Origin: an uncultured Phascolarctobacterium sp.
GTDB taxonomy: Bacteria > Bacillota > Negativicutes > Acidaminococcales > Acidaminococcaceae
Reading direction: 5' to 3'
Length of the DNA: 44,543 nt
Assembly: GCA_905207485.1 (NCBI GenBank)
Contig: CAJLLL010000006.1
Location: forward strand, 1 to 44,543
Positions 1 through 9,700 of the stretch are shown in pieces (the first letter of the stretch is position 1; each line of letters starts with the position of its first letter). Both the position numbers and the translations under genes were made by a program. The notes beneath the pieces are model-generated. The model searched no databases and was not told where the DNA came from. It saw only the letters and a program-made list of their open reading frames with translations.

Positions 1-58
1 TTAATTCTGCAAAGTAATTGCAGGGCAGATTTAAAAGATTATAAAGGTAATACCAAGT

Positions 59-96
59 CGTGAACTTGTTTGAGTTCACGGCTTTTTTGTTTTTTC
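59..96 (+). terminator. Rho-independent terminator of an upstream gene
   Basis: An 8-bp perfect stem (59-66 with 73-80, arms CGTGAACT and AGTTCACG, 6-nt loop) is followed by a T-rich tail at 83-95. It probably ends transcription of a gene lying to the left of the window. Confidence 0.85.
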
Positions 97-501
97 TCAC
101 CTATTGCCGCAAATATTTTTCAATGTATCATAAAACTATATCTAAACAAACTCAAAACGTTGAAGGTTATTTTAAAATTGCAAATAAAAGTGATATTTAT
201 GCTTTTAGAGTTGTATTTAAAATTATAACAAATGCTGAAAAAGGCAAATAAATATTTAAGATAAAATTCACTAAGAGATTTTATAATATTTTCAGTCCTG
301 CTATTAGTTTGTGCTAACTAATAAGACGGAATTGTATGTAAGACAGTTAATAAAAAACAGATTGGTTATGGCAAACGGCCTTAAATGCCATAAGGAAGGT
401 GATTTAGTTTTAAAAGAACCATCTTGTTATTAAAATATCAGTAAAATTTTTGTGCAAAGTACAGTAAATCAGAAAATTAATAATTAAAGGAGTTTATAAG
501 A
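97..501. other. AT-rich intergenic region, no gene recognised
   Basis: No convincing coding region is present: a 63-codon open frame starting at 60 begins inside the terminator and has no ribosome binding site. Two dyads are visible. One is TATTAGTT/AACTAATA at 302-309 and 316-323 (6-nt loop). The other is TTATGGCA/TGCCATAA at 366-373 and 386-393 (12-nt loop). They could be leader structure or operators for the exported protein at 502; I recognise neither. The region is clearly more AT-rich than the genes further right. Confidence 0.5.
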
Positions 502-1218
502 ATGAAAAAATTTTTAACATTATTATTTACAGTTATTTTGTTCAGTTTTAGCGCCTTGGCGTTTGCCGGCTCACATCAACAGGCTGCAGCAGATGCATCA
601 TCAGTTAACAGAGATACACGTTCTTTCAGTGAAAGATTAACTGAACGCTTAAATGGAGGTGAAAAAGCAGAAATAAAATCTGCCAGGCAGACTGCTAAGT
701 TAGAAAATATGCCTAAAGTTGCAGTAATGTATATTAATAATTCTCAAACTACTTACAACAACGATATTGACCAATCCATTTTAAAAAATTTAGCAAAAGC
801 TGTTGATTGCAATACCTATCAATATATTGATGGCAAAACGTATATTGATAGTTTAAACAAAATCGGTATTGCGGATATTACCACTGCTGAAAGAGCAGAT
901 ATTATTAATGTTTTTAAGGGAGACGATATTGATTACGCAATATTTTTACAGGTAGACCCGTTTATCAGAAAAGATAAAGTGACTATTTTTACCGTCGGCA
1001 AAGAAATGACTGCAATTGTGCCGTTTAAAATTATTGATGTAAAAAATAACAGATATATTTATAATGGCAAATTTACTGAAATGGCTGAAGACGGTTCTGT
1101 ATTTGGCGATGTTGGCAGTAAATCAGTAGCCCTTAAAGCGCTTGAAAAGGTAAACGAAAAAGCAGCATCCATAATTGATACACGCTTACCGAAAACAAAA
1201 GATGCTGCTCATAAGTAA
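502..1218 (+). CDS. Exported protein of unknown function
   Basis: 238 residues. The start is supported by AAAGGAG at 486-492. A typical signal peptide is visible: MKK, a hydrophobic core (residues 4-20) and a probable cleavage near Ala-Phe-Ala-Gly (about 20-23), so the mature protein should be periplasmic or secreted. No lipobox cysteine is at the cleavage point. Residues 25-70 are polar and charged, a likely linker. From about residue 70 a mixed alpha/beta domain begins with a hydrophobic strand (KVAVMYINN), which superficially resembles CsgG/GNA1162-like periplasmic domains that bind outer-membrane partners, but I cannot confirm that. A single Cys (in VDCNT) excludes a structural disulfide. 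It stands alone between two terminators and is AT-rich compared with its neighbours. I do not recognise the family. Confidence 0.8.
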   Translation: MKKFLTLLFTVILFSFSALAFAGSHQQAAADASSVNRDTRSFSERLTERLNGGEKAEIKSARQTAKLENMPKVAVMYINNSQTTYNNDIDQSILKNLAKAVDCNTYQYIDGKTYIDSLNKIGIADITTAERADIINVFKGDDIDYAIFLQVDPFIRKDKVTIFTVGKEMTAIVPFKIIDVKNNRYIYNGKFTEMAEDGSVFGDVGSKSVALKALEKVNEKAASIIDTRLPKTKDAAHK

Positions 1219-1269
1219 AATATAATTTTAGGACAGATGCGTTTGCTTTTGCATATGTTATATTAACCA

Positions 1270-1297
1270 GCCGTTCATTAGAACGGCTTTTTTATTT
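1270..1297 (+). terminator. Rho-independent terminator
   Basis: Perfect 7-bp stem GCCGTTC/GAACGGC (1270-1276, 1281-1287) with ATTA loop and a T run at 1288-1293. It ends the exported-protein transcript. The 209 bases from here to codB contain a TTGACA at 1359-1364 but no good -10 at the right distance. Confidence 0.88.
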
Positions 1298-1506
1298 ATA
1301 ATCAGATGTGAGTGTTGATGCAGAGACAGCCGCCATATGAATTTATTTAATATACTAGTTGACAGATGGATTTTTACAGGTAGACAAAGCCGGTTGGCAA
1401 TGGTATAGTATATAAGGTATTTTTTAGGGTGCAGGCTATTAAATAATCTGGCTTTATATTAACGGCCTGGCACCGGCAACATATTTTTGGGGAAGGTGGT
1501 ACATTA

Positions 1507-2751
1507 ATGGAAAATACTGTAAAACAAAATACATCTGCACCGGTAGATGCTGATTATTCGTTGGAGGCTGTGCCTGATTCAGCACGTAAAGGCTTTTGGC
1601 AGATGTTCTTCGTTATGCTGGGCTTTACGTTTTTCTCAGCAAGCATGAGCGTTGGCGCAAAACTGGGCAACGGCCTTGATTTATCTGGCTTTGTGTGGGC
1701 ATGCTTAATCGGCGGCATTATTTTGTCGGCCTATTGCGGTGCTCTTGCTTTTATCGGTTCCCAAACCGGTTTGAATATGGATTTGCTTTGCCGCCGCACA
1801 TTCGGTGCCAAAGGTTCGTATCTTTCTTCGTTTATTCTTGGCTTTACGCAAATAGGCTGGTTCGGTGTAGGCGTGGCTATGTTTTCCATTCCGGCGGCTG
1901 AACTTATGGGCATGAATGAATGGACTTTAACCATTATTGCCGGTCTTTTGATGACTGCTACCGCTGCAACCGGCATGAAGGCGCTGGAAATAGTAAGTTA
2001 TATTTCCGTGCCGCTGATTATTGTTTTAGGTGTTTATTCAATGGTTACGGCTGCTGCAGATGGCGGCGGGCTGGCGTATATTTTTGCCCAGTCTGCGGGG
2101 CAGATTACCCTGTTTACTGGTATCGGCTATGTTATCGGCTCGTTTATTTCCGGCGGCACGGCAACGCCTAACTTCATCCGTTTTGCCAAAAACAGCAGCA
2201 TTGCCGTTTGGACTACCGTTATCGCATTCTTTCTGGGCAATACGCTGATGTTCTGTTTTGGCGCTGTTGGCGGCGCTTATACCGGCAAGGACGATATTTT
2301 TTACGTTATGATTGCTCAGGGGCTTGCCATTCCTGCGTTAATTGTTTTGGGTGCCAATATCTGGACTACCAATAATAACGCTTTATATACCGGCGGTCTG
2401 GCAATTTCCAATATTTCCCGCATCCGCATGAAATGGACGACATGGATTTCCGGCATTGTCGGCACTGCGCTGGCTATCTGGCTGTATTACAATTTTGTAA
2501 GCTGGCTGAGCATTCTTAACTGTGCGCTGCCGCCGATTGGTATTATCGTTATTTTGGATTATTTCTTTAACAATAAAAAATTCAACGGTGATTTTAAGGA
2601 ATATACTGTTAACTGGTGTAATATTGCCGGCATAGTTGTAGGCGCTGTTGCGGCCAACCTGCTGCAATGGGGCATTGCTGCCATTAATGCAATGGTTGTT
2701 GCTGCCGTATTCTTCTTTATCGGCAGAATGTTGAACGGAAAAGGCGAATAA
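1507..2751 (+). CDS. codB: Cytosine permease CodB (NCS1 family)
   Basis: 414 residues, usual length for CodB. It should import cytosine across the inner membrane with a coupling ion, feeding the deaminase encoded just downstream. About 12 hydrophobic segments can be traced. The N-terminal part follows E. coli CodB as I remember it, including P-x-S-A-R-K-G near residue 24, V-M-L-G-x-T-F-F-S-A-S-M in TM1 and T-Q-x-G-W-F-G-V-G-V-A-M-F around residues 115-127, all conserved in the family. AAGGTGG lies 8 bases upstream of the ATG. The gap to codA is 23 bases, so the two genes form an operon. I looked for a purine riboswitch in the leader and did not find its core. Closest alternative: another NCS1 purine/pyrimidine permease, made unlikely by the codA partner. 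Confidence 0.93.
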   Translation: MENTVKQNTSAPVDADYSLEAVPDSARKGFWQMFFVMLGFTFFSASMSVGAKLGNGLDLSGFVWACLIGGIILSAYCGALAFIGSQTGLNMDLLCRRTFGAKGSYLSSFILGFTQIGWFGVGVAMFSIPAAELMGMNEWTLTIIAGLLMTATAATGMKALEIVSYISVPLIIVLGVYSMVTAAADGGGLAYIFAQSAGQITLFTGIGYVIGSFISGGTATPNFIRFAKNSSIAVWTTVIAFFLGNTLMFCFGAVGGAYTGKDDIFYVMIAQGLAIPALIVLGANIWTTNNNALYTGGLAISNISRIRMKWTTWISGIVGTALAIWLYYNFVSWLSILNCALPPIGIIVILDYFFNNKKFNGDFKEYTVNWCNIAGIVVGAVAANLLQWGIAAINAMVVAAVFFFIGRMLNGKGE

Positions 2752-2774
2752 TACAAAGAAAGGATGTAAATGTT

Positions 2775-4013
2775 ATGCTGCTGCAAAAACTTTATCTGGC
2801 AAATGCTGTTGAAACTGTTGATATAAGAGTGACAGACGGTAAATTTGAAGCCATTGCCCCACATTTGGAACCGCTGCCCGGCGAGGAAGTAATCGGCGAC
2901 TGTGCCGGCAAAATGCTGCTGCCGCCTTTTGTGGAATCGCATGTGCATTTGGATACCTGCCTTACTGCCGGACGCCCGCAGTGGAATTTATCCGGAACTC
3001 TGTTTGAAGGCATTCAGCGTTGGGAAGAATATAAACCTTTTCTCAGCATACAGGAAGTAAAAGACCGTGTAAACAAAGCTATCCGTCTGCAGGCGGGAAA
3101 CGGCATTCAGTATGTGCGTACCCATGTAGATATTAACGACCCCAAACTTACGGCTTTGCAGGCCATTTTGGAACTGCGCGAAGAAGTGAAAGATTACATT
3201 GATATTCAGATTGTAGCTTTTCCGCAGTACGGAATTTTAAGTTATCCAAACGGCAAAGAACTGCTGGAAGAATCTTTAAAAATGGGTGCTGATGCTGCAG
3301 GTGCCATTCCGCATTTTGAGTTTACGCGCGAATATTCCGTGGAATCTTTGAATATTTGTTTTGAACTGGCGCAGAAGTACGGAAAACTTATTGATGTTCA
3401 CTGCGATGAAATTGACGATGAAGCATCACGCGGTTTGGAGACAGTGGCTGCGCGTGCTTATGAAACCGGCATGGGCGATATGGTAACCGCATCGCATACC
3501 ACGGCCATGCACAGTTATAATAATGCTTATATGATTAGGCTGATGCGCCTTTTAAAAATGTCCGGCATTAATTTTGTGGCTAACCCTTGTGTTAATGTAC
3601 ATTTGGGCGGCAGGGTTGATACCTACCCCAAACGCCGCAGCATGACGCGCGTAAAGGAGCTTACCGCTGAAGGGCTGAACGTTTCTTTTGGTTCTGACGA
3701 TATTTTTGACCCGTGGAACCCGCTCGGCAATGGCAAAATGCGTGACCAGGTGTTTATGGGCCTTTATATCGGGCATATGCTTGGGTATGAGGAAATTTGC
3801 AATTCGTACAAATTTGTTACGGAAAACGCTGCACGCACTCTGCATTTGGGCGATGCTTACGGCATTGCCAAGGGCAAGGATGCCAACTTTATTATTCTGG
3901 ATGCCCAAAACTGGTATGATGCACTGAATTACGATGTGCCTGTGCTGCGCAACTACCGCAAAGGCAAATTAATTGCTTCTACGGCTCCGGTTGATAAAAA
4001 AGTGTATTTTTAA
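2775..4013 (+). CDS. codA: Cytosine deaminase CodA (amidohydrolase superfamily)
   Basis: 412 residues. It hydrolyses cytosine to uracil and ammonia in the cytoplasm for pyrimidine salvage. Metal-site elements are visible: H56-V-H58-L-D, H209-C-D-E212, H241-T-T-A-M-H and the Asp pair in F-G-S-D308-D309. Long stretches match the E. coli enzyme as I recall it (VRTHVD, QIVAFPQ-GILSYPNG, GAIPHFEFTREY, LLKMSGINFVANP). One difference is that E. coli reads F-G-H-D-D where this protein has F-G-S-D-D, directly beside the catalytic Asp, so specificity may differ (for example isocytosine or modified cytosines). AAAGGATG lies upstream. The gene is in an operon with codB and ends at a strong terminator. 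Confidence 0.93.
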   Translation: MLLQKLYLANAVETVDIRVTDGKFEAIAPHLEPLPGEEVIGDCAGKMLLPPFVESHVHLDTCLTAGRPQWNLSGTLFEGIQRWEEYKPFLSIQEVKDRVNKAIRLQAGNGIQYVRTHVDINDPKLTALQAILELREEVKDYIDIQIVAFPQYGILSYPNGKELLEESLKMGADAAGAIPHFEFTREYSVESLNICFELAQKYGKLIDVHCDEIDDEASRGLETVAARAYETGMGDMVTASHTTAMHSYNNAYMIRLMRLLKMSGINFVANPCVNVHLGGRVDTYPKRRSMTRVKELTAEGLNVSFGSDDIFDPWNPLGNGKMRDQVFMGLYIGHMLGYEEICNSYKFVTENAARTLHLGDAYGIAKGKDANFIILDAQNWYDALNYDVPVLRNYRKGKLIASTAPVDKKVYF

Positions 4014-4041
4014 ACTGCGGTTATATTAAATTAAAATAAAA

Positions 4042-4077
4042 AAGCCAAAGCATTGTTTAAACAGTGCTTTGGCTTTT
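4042..4077. terminator. Bidirectional terminator between codA and rarA
   Basis: Long near-perfect stem (arms start AAGCCAAAGCA and end TGCTTTGGCTT) with T-rich flank on the plus strand and A-rich flank upstream. It can therefore terminate codBA (plus) and rarA (minus), which converge here. Confidence 0.9.
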
Positions 4078-4089
4078 TGTGTTATGAAT

Positions 4090-5415
4090 TTATTTTCCGC
4101 TGTGCTGCTTTTTCCAGCGTTTAATTTCATCAAGGCGTGCTTTGACGCGTGCTTCCAGTCCCTGCGTTGTAGGGTGGTAATAGGTAATGCCTAAAAGTGA
4201 ATCCGGAAGGCACTGCATGTTAGTAAGTTTATCTGCTGTGTCATGCGCATATTGGTAGCCTTTGCCATAGTTCAGTTCCTTCATTAACTTTGTGGGCGCA
4301 TTGCGTATAACAAGCGGAACAGGTTCGGCAAGCATTTTTACAGCATCACGCTTGGCGTGTTCGTACGCCATATACAGAGCGTTGGATTTTGGCGCGACGG
4401 ACATATAAACTACTGCCTGCGTTAAATGCACGCTGCATTCCGGCATGCCGATAAAATGGCAGGCCTGATAGGCAGCGACGGCAATTTCCAGTGCTTTAGG
4501 GTCTGCAAGGCCGATATCTTCACTTGCAAAGCGCGTTACGCGGCGTGCTATGTAAAGCGGGTCCTCTCCGGCTTCAAGCATGCGTGCCAGCCAGTAAACG
4601 GCGGCGTCCGGGTCGGAGTTGCGCATGGATTTATGCAGCGCGGAAATTAAATTATAATGTTCTTCGCCTGTTTTATCATACAGCAGTGATTTTTTGGAAG
4701 TGCACTGCTCTAAAATTTCGCGTGTTACTGTTATTGCACCATCGTTATCAACATCGCCGTTTAAAACAGCCATTTCCAAAGTGGAAAGCGCGGTTCTGGC
4801 ATCGCCGTTGGCGAAAACTGCAATCATTTCCAAAAGGTCAGGCTCGATATTTACCTGCTGCGCGCCAAAACCTTTTTCATCAGTTAAGGCGCGCTTTAAA
4901 AGCTGCACCAGTTCTTCGGTTTTAAGTTCCTGCAAAACAAATACCTTGCAGCGCGAGAGCAAAGCGCTGTTGACTTCAAACGAAGGATTTTCCGTTGTCG
5001 CGCCGATTAAAATAATGCTGCCTTTTTCTACAAACGGTAAAAAAGCATCCTGCTGGGCTTTGTTAAAACGGTGTATTTCGTCTACAAAAACAATGGTTTT
5101 TTCGCCGTAGCGGCGGTTGTCATCTGCTTTTTGCATCACGGCGCGTATTTCTTTAATGCCGCTTGTAACGGCAGAAAAATCAATAAAAGCTGCTTTGGTG
5201 CTGTTGGCTATAATCCGCGCCAGCGTGGTTTTGCCGACGCCGGGAGGCCCCCAGAAAATCATGGAAGAAATCTGGTCGCTTTCTATTAAGCGGCGCAGCA
5301 CTTTGCCCCTGCCTAACAGATGCGTCTGGCCGACGTATTCGTCAAGGGTTTGCGGGCGCAGCCGTGCAGCCAAAGGCTGCGGCAAATCGTTTCCAAACAA
5401 TGTTAAGGTTTCCAT
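4090..5415 (-). CDS. rarA: Replication-associated recombination protein A (AAA+ ATPase)
   Basis: 441 residues from the chosen start. RarA/MgsA (Mgs1/WRNIP1 family) acts at stalled replication forks as a clamp-loader-like tetramer. Visible: Walker A GPPGVGKT (56-63), Walker B VFVDEIH (109-115), sensor 1 GATTENPSFEVN and the downstream S-R-C arginine-finger region. The C-terminal oligomerisation half contains the family-typical H-x-S-x-R-x-S-D-P-D-A-A-x-Y-W-L-A-R-M and N-Y-G-K-G-Y-x-Y-A-H-D. An open frame extends seven codons further upstream (to 5436), but GGAGG sits just before the ATG at 5415, which decides the start. Transcribed opposite to codBA and divergent from the efflux genes. Confidence 0.95.
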   Translation of the reverse strand: METLTLFGNDLPQPLAARLRPQTLDEYVGQTHLLGRGKVLRRLIESDQISSMIFWGPPGVGKTTLARIIANSTKAAFIDFSAVTSGIKEIRAVMQKADDNRRYGEKTIVFVDEIHRFNKAQQDAFLPFVEKGSIILIGATTENPSFEVNSALLSRCKVFVLQELKTEELVQLLKRALTDEKGFGAQQVNIEPDLLEMIAVFANGDARTALSTLEMAVLNGDVDNDGAITVTREILEQCTSKKSLLYDKTGEEHYNLISALHKSMRNSDPDAAVYWLARMLEAGEDPLYIARRVTRFASEDIGLADPKALEIAVAAYQACHFIGMPECSVHLTQAVVYMSVAPKSNALYMAYEHAKRDAVKMLAEPVPLVIRNAPTKLMKELNYGKGYQYAHDTADKLTNMQCLPDSLLGITYYHPTTQGLEARVKARLDEIKRWKKQHSGK

Positions 5416-5434
5416 AATTTCGCCTCCCACCGCC

Positions 5435-5463
5435 ATTATAATTCGCCTTTTCTTTTAGCGCAA
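5435..5463 (-). promoter_or_regulatory. Promoter of rarA
   Basis: On the minus strand TTGCGC (5463-5458), 17-base spacer, TATAAT (5440-5435). Predicted start of transcription is about 5428, giving a very short leader before the ATG at 5415. Confidence 0.6.
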
Positions 5464-5516
5464 GCGTTTTGTTAAAACGATTTTACATAATTATTGCAAT
5501 TGCAGGCTGCTTATGT

Positions 5517-5546
5517 TTGCTAAAAGGCTTTAAAAAGTTATATAAT
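5517..5546 (+). promoter_or_regulatory. Probable promoter of the efflux operon
   Basis: TTGCTA (5517-5522), 18-base spacer, TATAAT (5541-5546). A palindrome TGCAATTGCA lies upstream at about 5494-5503, a possible operator for a divergently placed or distant regulator; none is encoded next to the pump. Confidence 0.5.
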
Positions 5547-5582
5547 TAAAATGACTATATTTAGCGGACGGGGGACCAGAAA

Positions 5583-6701
5583 ATGGATTGGCATAACCGT
5601 AATATGAAAATTTTAATTGGCATTTGCGTTGCGGTAGTTTTAATTGTGTGTTACCGCATTTTTGATAATATTCAAACTGAACGCGAACGTGCGGAAAGAA
5701 TGTCGCGCGTGCAGGCGGTAGCGGTAGTTACGGCACATCCGGAGCGCCGGACGATTGTGCCGGAACTTGAGTTCAGCGGCAGCCTTGACCCGGAGTGGCA
5801 GGCTGATGTCGCTGCCAAAGTTGACGGACGTGTGGAACATGTTTATGTTAATGAGGGCGACCGTGTTGTAAAAGGGCAGGTGCTTGCCGAACTGGAACAG
5901 CGTGATACCGATGCCGGTTTACTGGAAGCTCGCGGCAATTATATGGATGCCGAAACAAACTTGCGCAAGGCGGAACGCGACCTTGCACGTTACAGCAAAT
6001 TGTACGAACAGGGTGCGGTTTCACAGCAGGTAGCGGATGATTATGCGTTTGCGCGTGATAATGCGGCGGCAAAACTTGATGCGGCGCGCGGCACATTGCA
6101 GGCTATGGAATCACAATCTGCCGGTACTGTTATTACATCTCCTGCGGACGGCATTATTTACAAGCGTTACCATCAGGAAGGTTATTATGCTACTGCCGGT
6201 ACGCCGCTTTTCGCTGTGGCGGATATCAGTGTGCTGAAAACTGTTATTAACATACCGGAAGGCAATATCAGCGGCGTGGCGGTTGGCAATGAAGCTGAAA
6301 TTAAACTGCCAGCTTTTGAAGGGCATAAAATTGTCGGCAAAATAACACGCATTGCCCCGGTTGCCGATTTGCCTGCCCACACCTTTGCTGCAGAAGTAAG
6401 CGTGGATAATACGGAAGGGCTTTTGGCGGGCGTTTTTGCAACTGTGCGTTTAACGGCGCAGCCCAAAGAGAACGTGCTGACAATACCTGTTTATGCAATT
6501 GTAATGCGCGACGACCAGAAGACCGTTTTTGTTGTTGAAGAAGATAACACCGTGCGCCGCCAGGTGCTTGACATTGGTTATACTGATGACAAAATTGCCG
6601 AAGTTTTAAGCGGCTTAAAAGGTGACGAAGAAATAGTTACAGAAGGGCATAACAAACTGCGTGAAGGCAGTAAAGTAGTTACGGATAAGGCAGGTAATTA
6701 A
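5583..6701 (+). CDS. RND efflux periplasmic adaptor (membrane fusion protein)
   Basis: 372 residues. The N-terminus has one hydrophobic anchor (residues 8-24) with no lipobox. The chain then shows the adaptor order: beta-barrel and lipoyl half-motif (G-x-L-D-P-x-x-x-A-D-V-x-A-K-V-D-G-R-V near residue 70), a coiled-coil hairpin rich in Ala, Glu and Arg (about 100-165), the second lipoyl half (V-I-T-S-P-A-D-G-I-I), and a C-terminal barrel and membrane-proximal domain. It should bridge the RND pump to an outer-membrane channel. GGGGGA at 5570-5575 supports the ATG at 5583; an in-frame ATG seven codons later has no binding site. Two bases separate it from the pump gene. Substrate cannot be inferred. 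Confidence 0.9.
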   Translation: MDWHNRNMKILIGICVAVVLIVCYRIFDNIQTERERAERMSRVQAVAVVTAHPERRTIVPELEFSGSLDPEWQADVAAKVDGRVEHVYVNEGDRVVKGQVLAELEQRDTDAGLLEARGNYMDAETNLRKAERDLARYSKLYEQGAVSQQVADDYAFARDNAAAKLDAARGTLQAMESQSAGTVITSPADGIIYKRYHQEGYYATAGTPLFAVADISVLKTVINIPEGNISGVAVGNEAEIKLPAFEGHKIVGKITRIAPVADLPAHTFAAEVSVDNTEGLLAGVFATVRLTAQPKENVLTIPVYAIVMRDDQKTVFVVEEDNTVRRQVLDIGYTDDKIAEVLSGLKGDEEIVTEGHNKLREGSKVVTDKAGN

Positions 6702-6703
6702 TT

Positions 6704-9700
6704 ATGATAGGTACTTTTATCCGCAGGCCGGTTTTTACCACCATGCTTATTTTGCTGCTGGTGGTATTCGGCATCCGCTGCTATCCGGAAATAGGCGTTG
6801 ATTTAAACCCTGACGTTGATATGCCTATCGTCAGCGTGCGCGTTACTTATGACGGCGCATCGCCTGAGGAAATGGAAACGCTTATCACAAAGCCCATAGA
6901 AAACCGCGTAAGCCAGGTTGCGGGCTATAAAACCATTTCCAGTACTATCCGCGAAGGTTACAGTGAGACCACGCTGGAATTTAATATGGGCGTAGACCCG
7001 CAGGACATGGCCAGTGAAGTGCGCGAGAAGGTTGCCAGCGTGCGCAACCGCCTGCCGGATGACATTGATGAGCCGGTTGTGCAGACGGTTGATTTAACTT
7101 CACAGTCCATCGTTGCTTATACATTTTCGTCTGAATCGCGCAGCCGCGGTGAAATACGCAGGCTGATAGAAGATAATATTCTTGATGAAATGCAGATGGT
7201 TGAAGGCGTTGCCGAAGTAACGGCAGTCGGCGCCAGCCAGCGTGTAATCCGTCTTGTGGCCAAGCCTGATAAACTTATGGAATATGGCATTTCGTTTCAG
7301 GAGCTGCTGGAGAAGGTAGATGACGAAAACTACAATACGCCGGGTGGCAAAGCGCGCAACCACGATATGGAAATTACCGTGCGTACAATCGGCAAATATA
7401 ATAACATTGATGATGTGAAAAAGGTTGTTATTGCCAACCACGACGGTAAAGCTGTGTATATCGGCGATGTGGCGGACGTTATTGACGGCTGGGAAGATGA
7501 AGATACTTTTGCCAGCGCCAACGGCGTACCGTGCGTTATGACTTTTGTGCGCAAGCAATCTAAAACCAACACTGTTGACGTTACCGACCGCGTTAACGAA
7601 AAAATGGAAGAACTTAAACAGCGCATTATTCCGCCGGATATTAAGGTTGATATCGTGCGTGACCAATCAACCTATGTGCGTGAAAATATTGCCGATGTAT
7701 GGAACACGATTTTCTTTGGCGGCGCGCTGGCACTTTTTATAACCTATATGTTTCTGGGCAACTTCCGCGCGACGATTATCGGCGGTTTGTGCATACCAAC
7801 ATCTATTATTGCCACCTTTTTTATGATGAAGGCAATGGATTTTACGCTTAATAACATGTCGCTGATGGCGTTAAGCCTTGCGGTAGGAATTTTGATAGAT
7901 GATGCTATTGTTGTTATTGAAAATATTTTCCGCCATATAGAAATGGGCAAAACGCCTTTTACAGCAGCTAAAGAAGCAACGGAAGAAATTTCGCTGGCTA
8001 TTCTGGCAACATCGCTTTCTTTAATGGCAGTGTTTGTTCCGGTAGGCAGCATGGGTGAAATTATCGGCCAGTATTTTAAGCAGTTCGGCTTAACGGTTGC
8101 TTTTGCCATTGCGTTTTCTACTTTGGTTGCATTTTCGCTTACGCCAATGGTTTCCGCATACTGGATTAAAGCTGAAAAGCCCGGCGAAAGCCACCGCAAC
8201 AAATATGTGCAGCTTGCTCTGGATAAATTTGAAAACGGTTTTCAAATTTTCCGCGGGCTGTACAGCGGCATTATGGAAAGCGCACTGAATAATCCTAAAA
8301 AAGTTATTGCCGCAGGTTTTATTTCCCTGGCAATGAATATTGTGCTGCTGCCGTTTGTCGGTACGGAATACCAGCCTACTTACGATTCCGGCGAGTTCAG
8401 CGTTAATTTTAAAGCGCCGATTGGCACCAGCATGGAAAAAACAGTTGAACTGGCAACGCCTCTGCAGCAGGAAATAACCGCAATGCCTGAAGTTAAAATA
8501 GCGGCGCTGAATATAGGCAACGGGCGTAACCCTGTTAATCAGGGCTCAATAGATATCCGCCTTGTGCCGAGTGATGAACGCGAGCGCACCATGCAGCAGA
8601 TTATGGATGATTTGCGTGCCGATGTACGCAATGTTGAAGGCCTTAGCGTAACCGTCGTATCAAACCAGGGACGCGGGCGCGGCGACAGCCGTCCGGTACA
8701 GATTGGCCTGCGCGGCAGCGATATTAAACAGTTAAAAGAATATGCTTTGGAACTTGCGGATTTGGTGCGCAAGGTTCCGGGCGCAACTGATGTTGATATT
8801 TCCGATTCGGATGAGCAGCCGGAAATTTTGATTAAACTTGACCAGGCACGTGCCAGCCTTTTGGGGCTTGATTCTTATTCCGTTGGCGAAGTTGTGGAAA
8901 TGGCCTTTATGGGTAAAAGCACAGGCAACAGCTTTACCATCGGCGATAACGACTACGATATAATTTTGCAGCTTCCTCAAAGCAAACGTACTGATATTAA
9001 TGATGTTAAAAATCTGCGCGTATCATCACGCGACGGGCAGTTTATCCGCCTGGGCGATGTGGCCGATATTACTTTGGGCAGCGGCCCGACACGTATTGAC
9101 CGTGAGGACAAACAGCGCCAGATTGTGGTTTATGCCAATACGGTAGGCACTTCGCCGGGCGAACTGATTGCCAAAATACAAAATGAACTTATACCGAGCA
9201 TGAACCTGCCGCAAGGGTACAACTATAAACTGATTGGCGAAGCCGATACCATGGCACGTTCGTTTAACGAAATTGTGAAGGCGATTGTGCTGGCGGTTGT
9301 AGTTGTTTATATGGTACTGGCGGCACAGTTCGAAAGTTTCAGCCAGCCTGTTATTATCATGGCATCGCTGCCGTTTGCCATTGTTGGCGCGGTGCTGGGG
9401 CTTTTAATGATGGGGCAAACGGCTAATATGATGAGTATGATTGGCTTTACCATGCTGCTTGGCCTTGTTACTAAAAACGCCATTTTATTGATAGACTATG
9501 CCAACCAGCAGCGTGCAAAGGGCATGGATATCCGCAGCGCAACGCTTGAAGCCTGTTCGCTGCGCCTGCGCCCGATACTTATGACAACGCTGTCAACTAT
9601 TCTCGGCATGCTGCCTATTGCCATGGGCATCGGCGAAGGTGCGGAACTGCGCCAGTCAATGGGCGTGGTACTGGTAGGCGGTTTGATAACGTCTACTATG

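Noticed and set aside
60..251. 63-codon open frame at the left edge
   Set aside because: Starts inside a perfect intrinsic terminator, has no ribosome binding site and reads as random AT-rich sequence.
1340..1506. Possible purine riboswitch ahead of codBA
   Set aside because: The conserved purine-aptamer core and its loop-loop sequences are not present; only a TTGACA without a suitable -10 was found.
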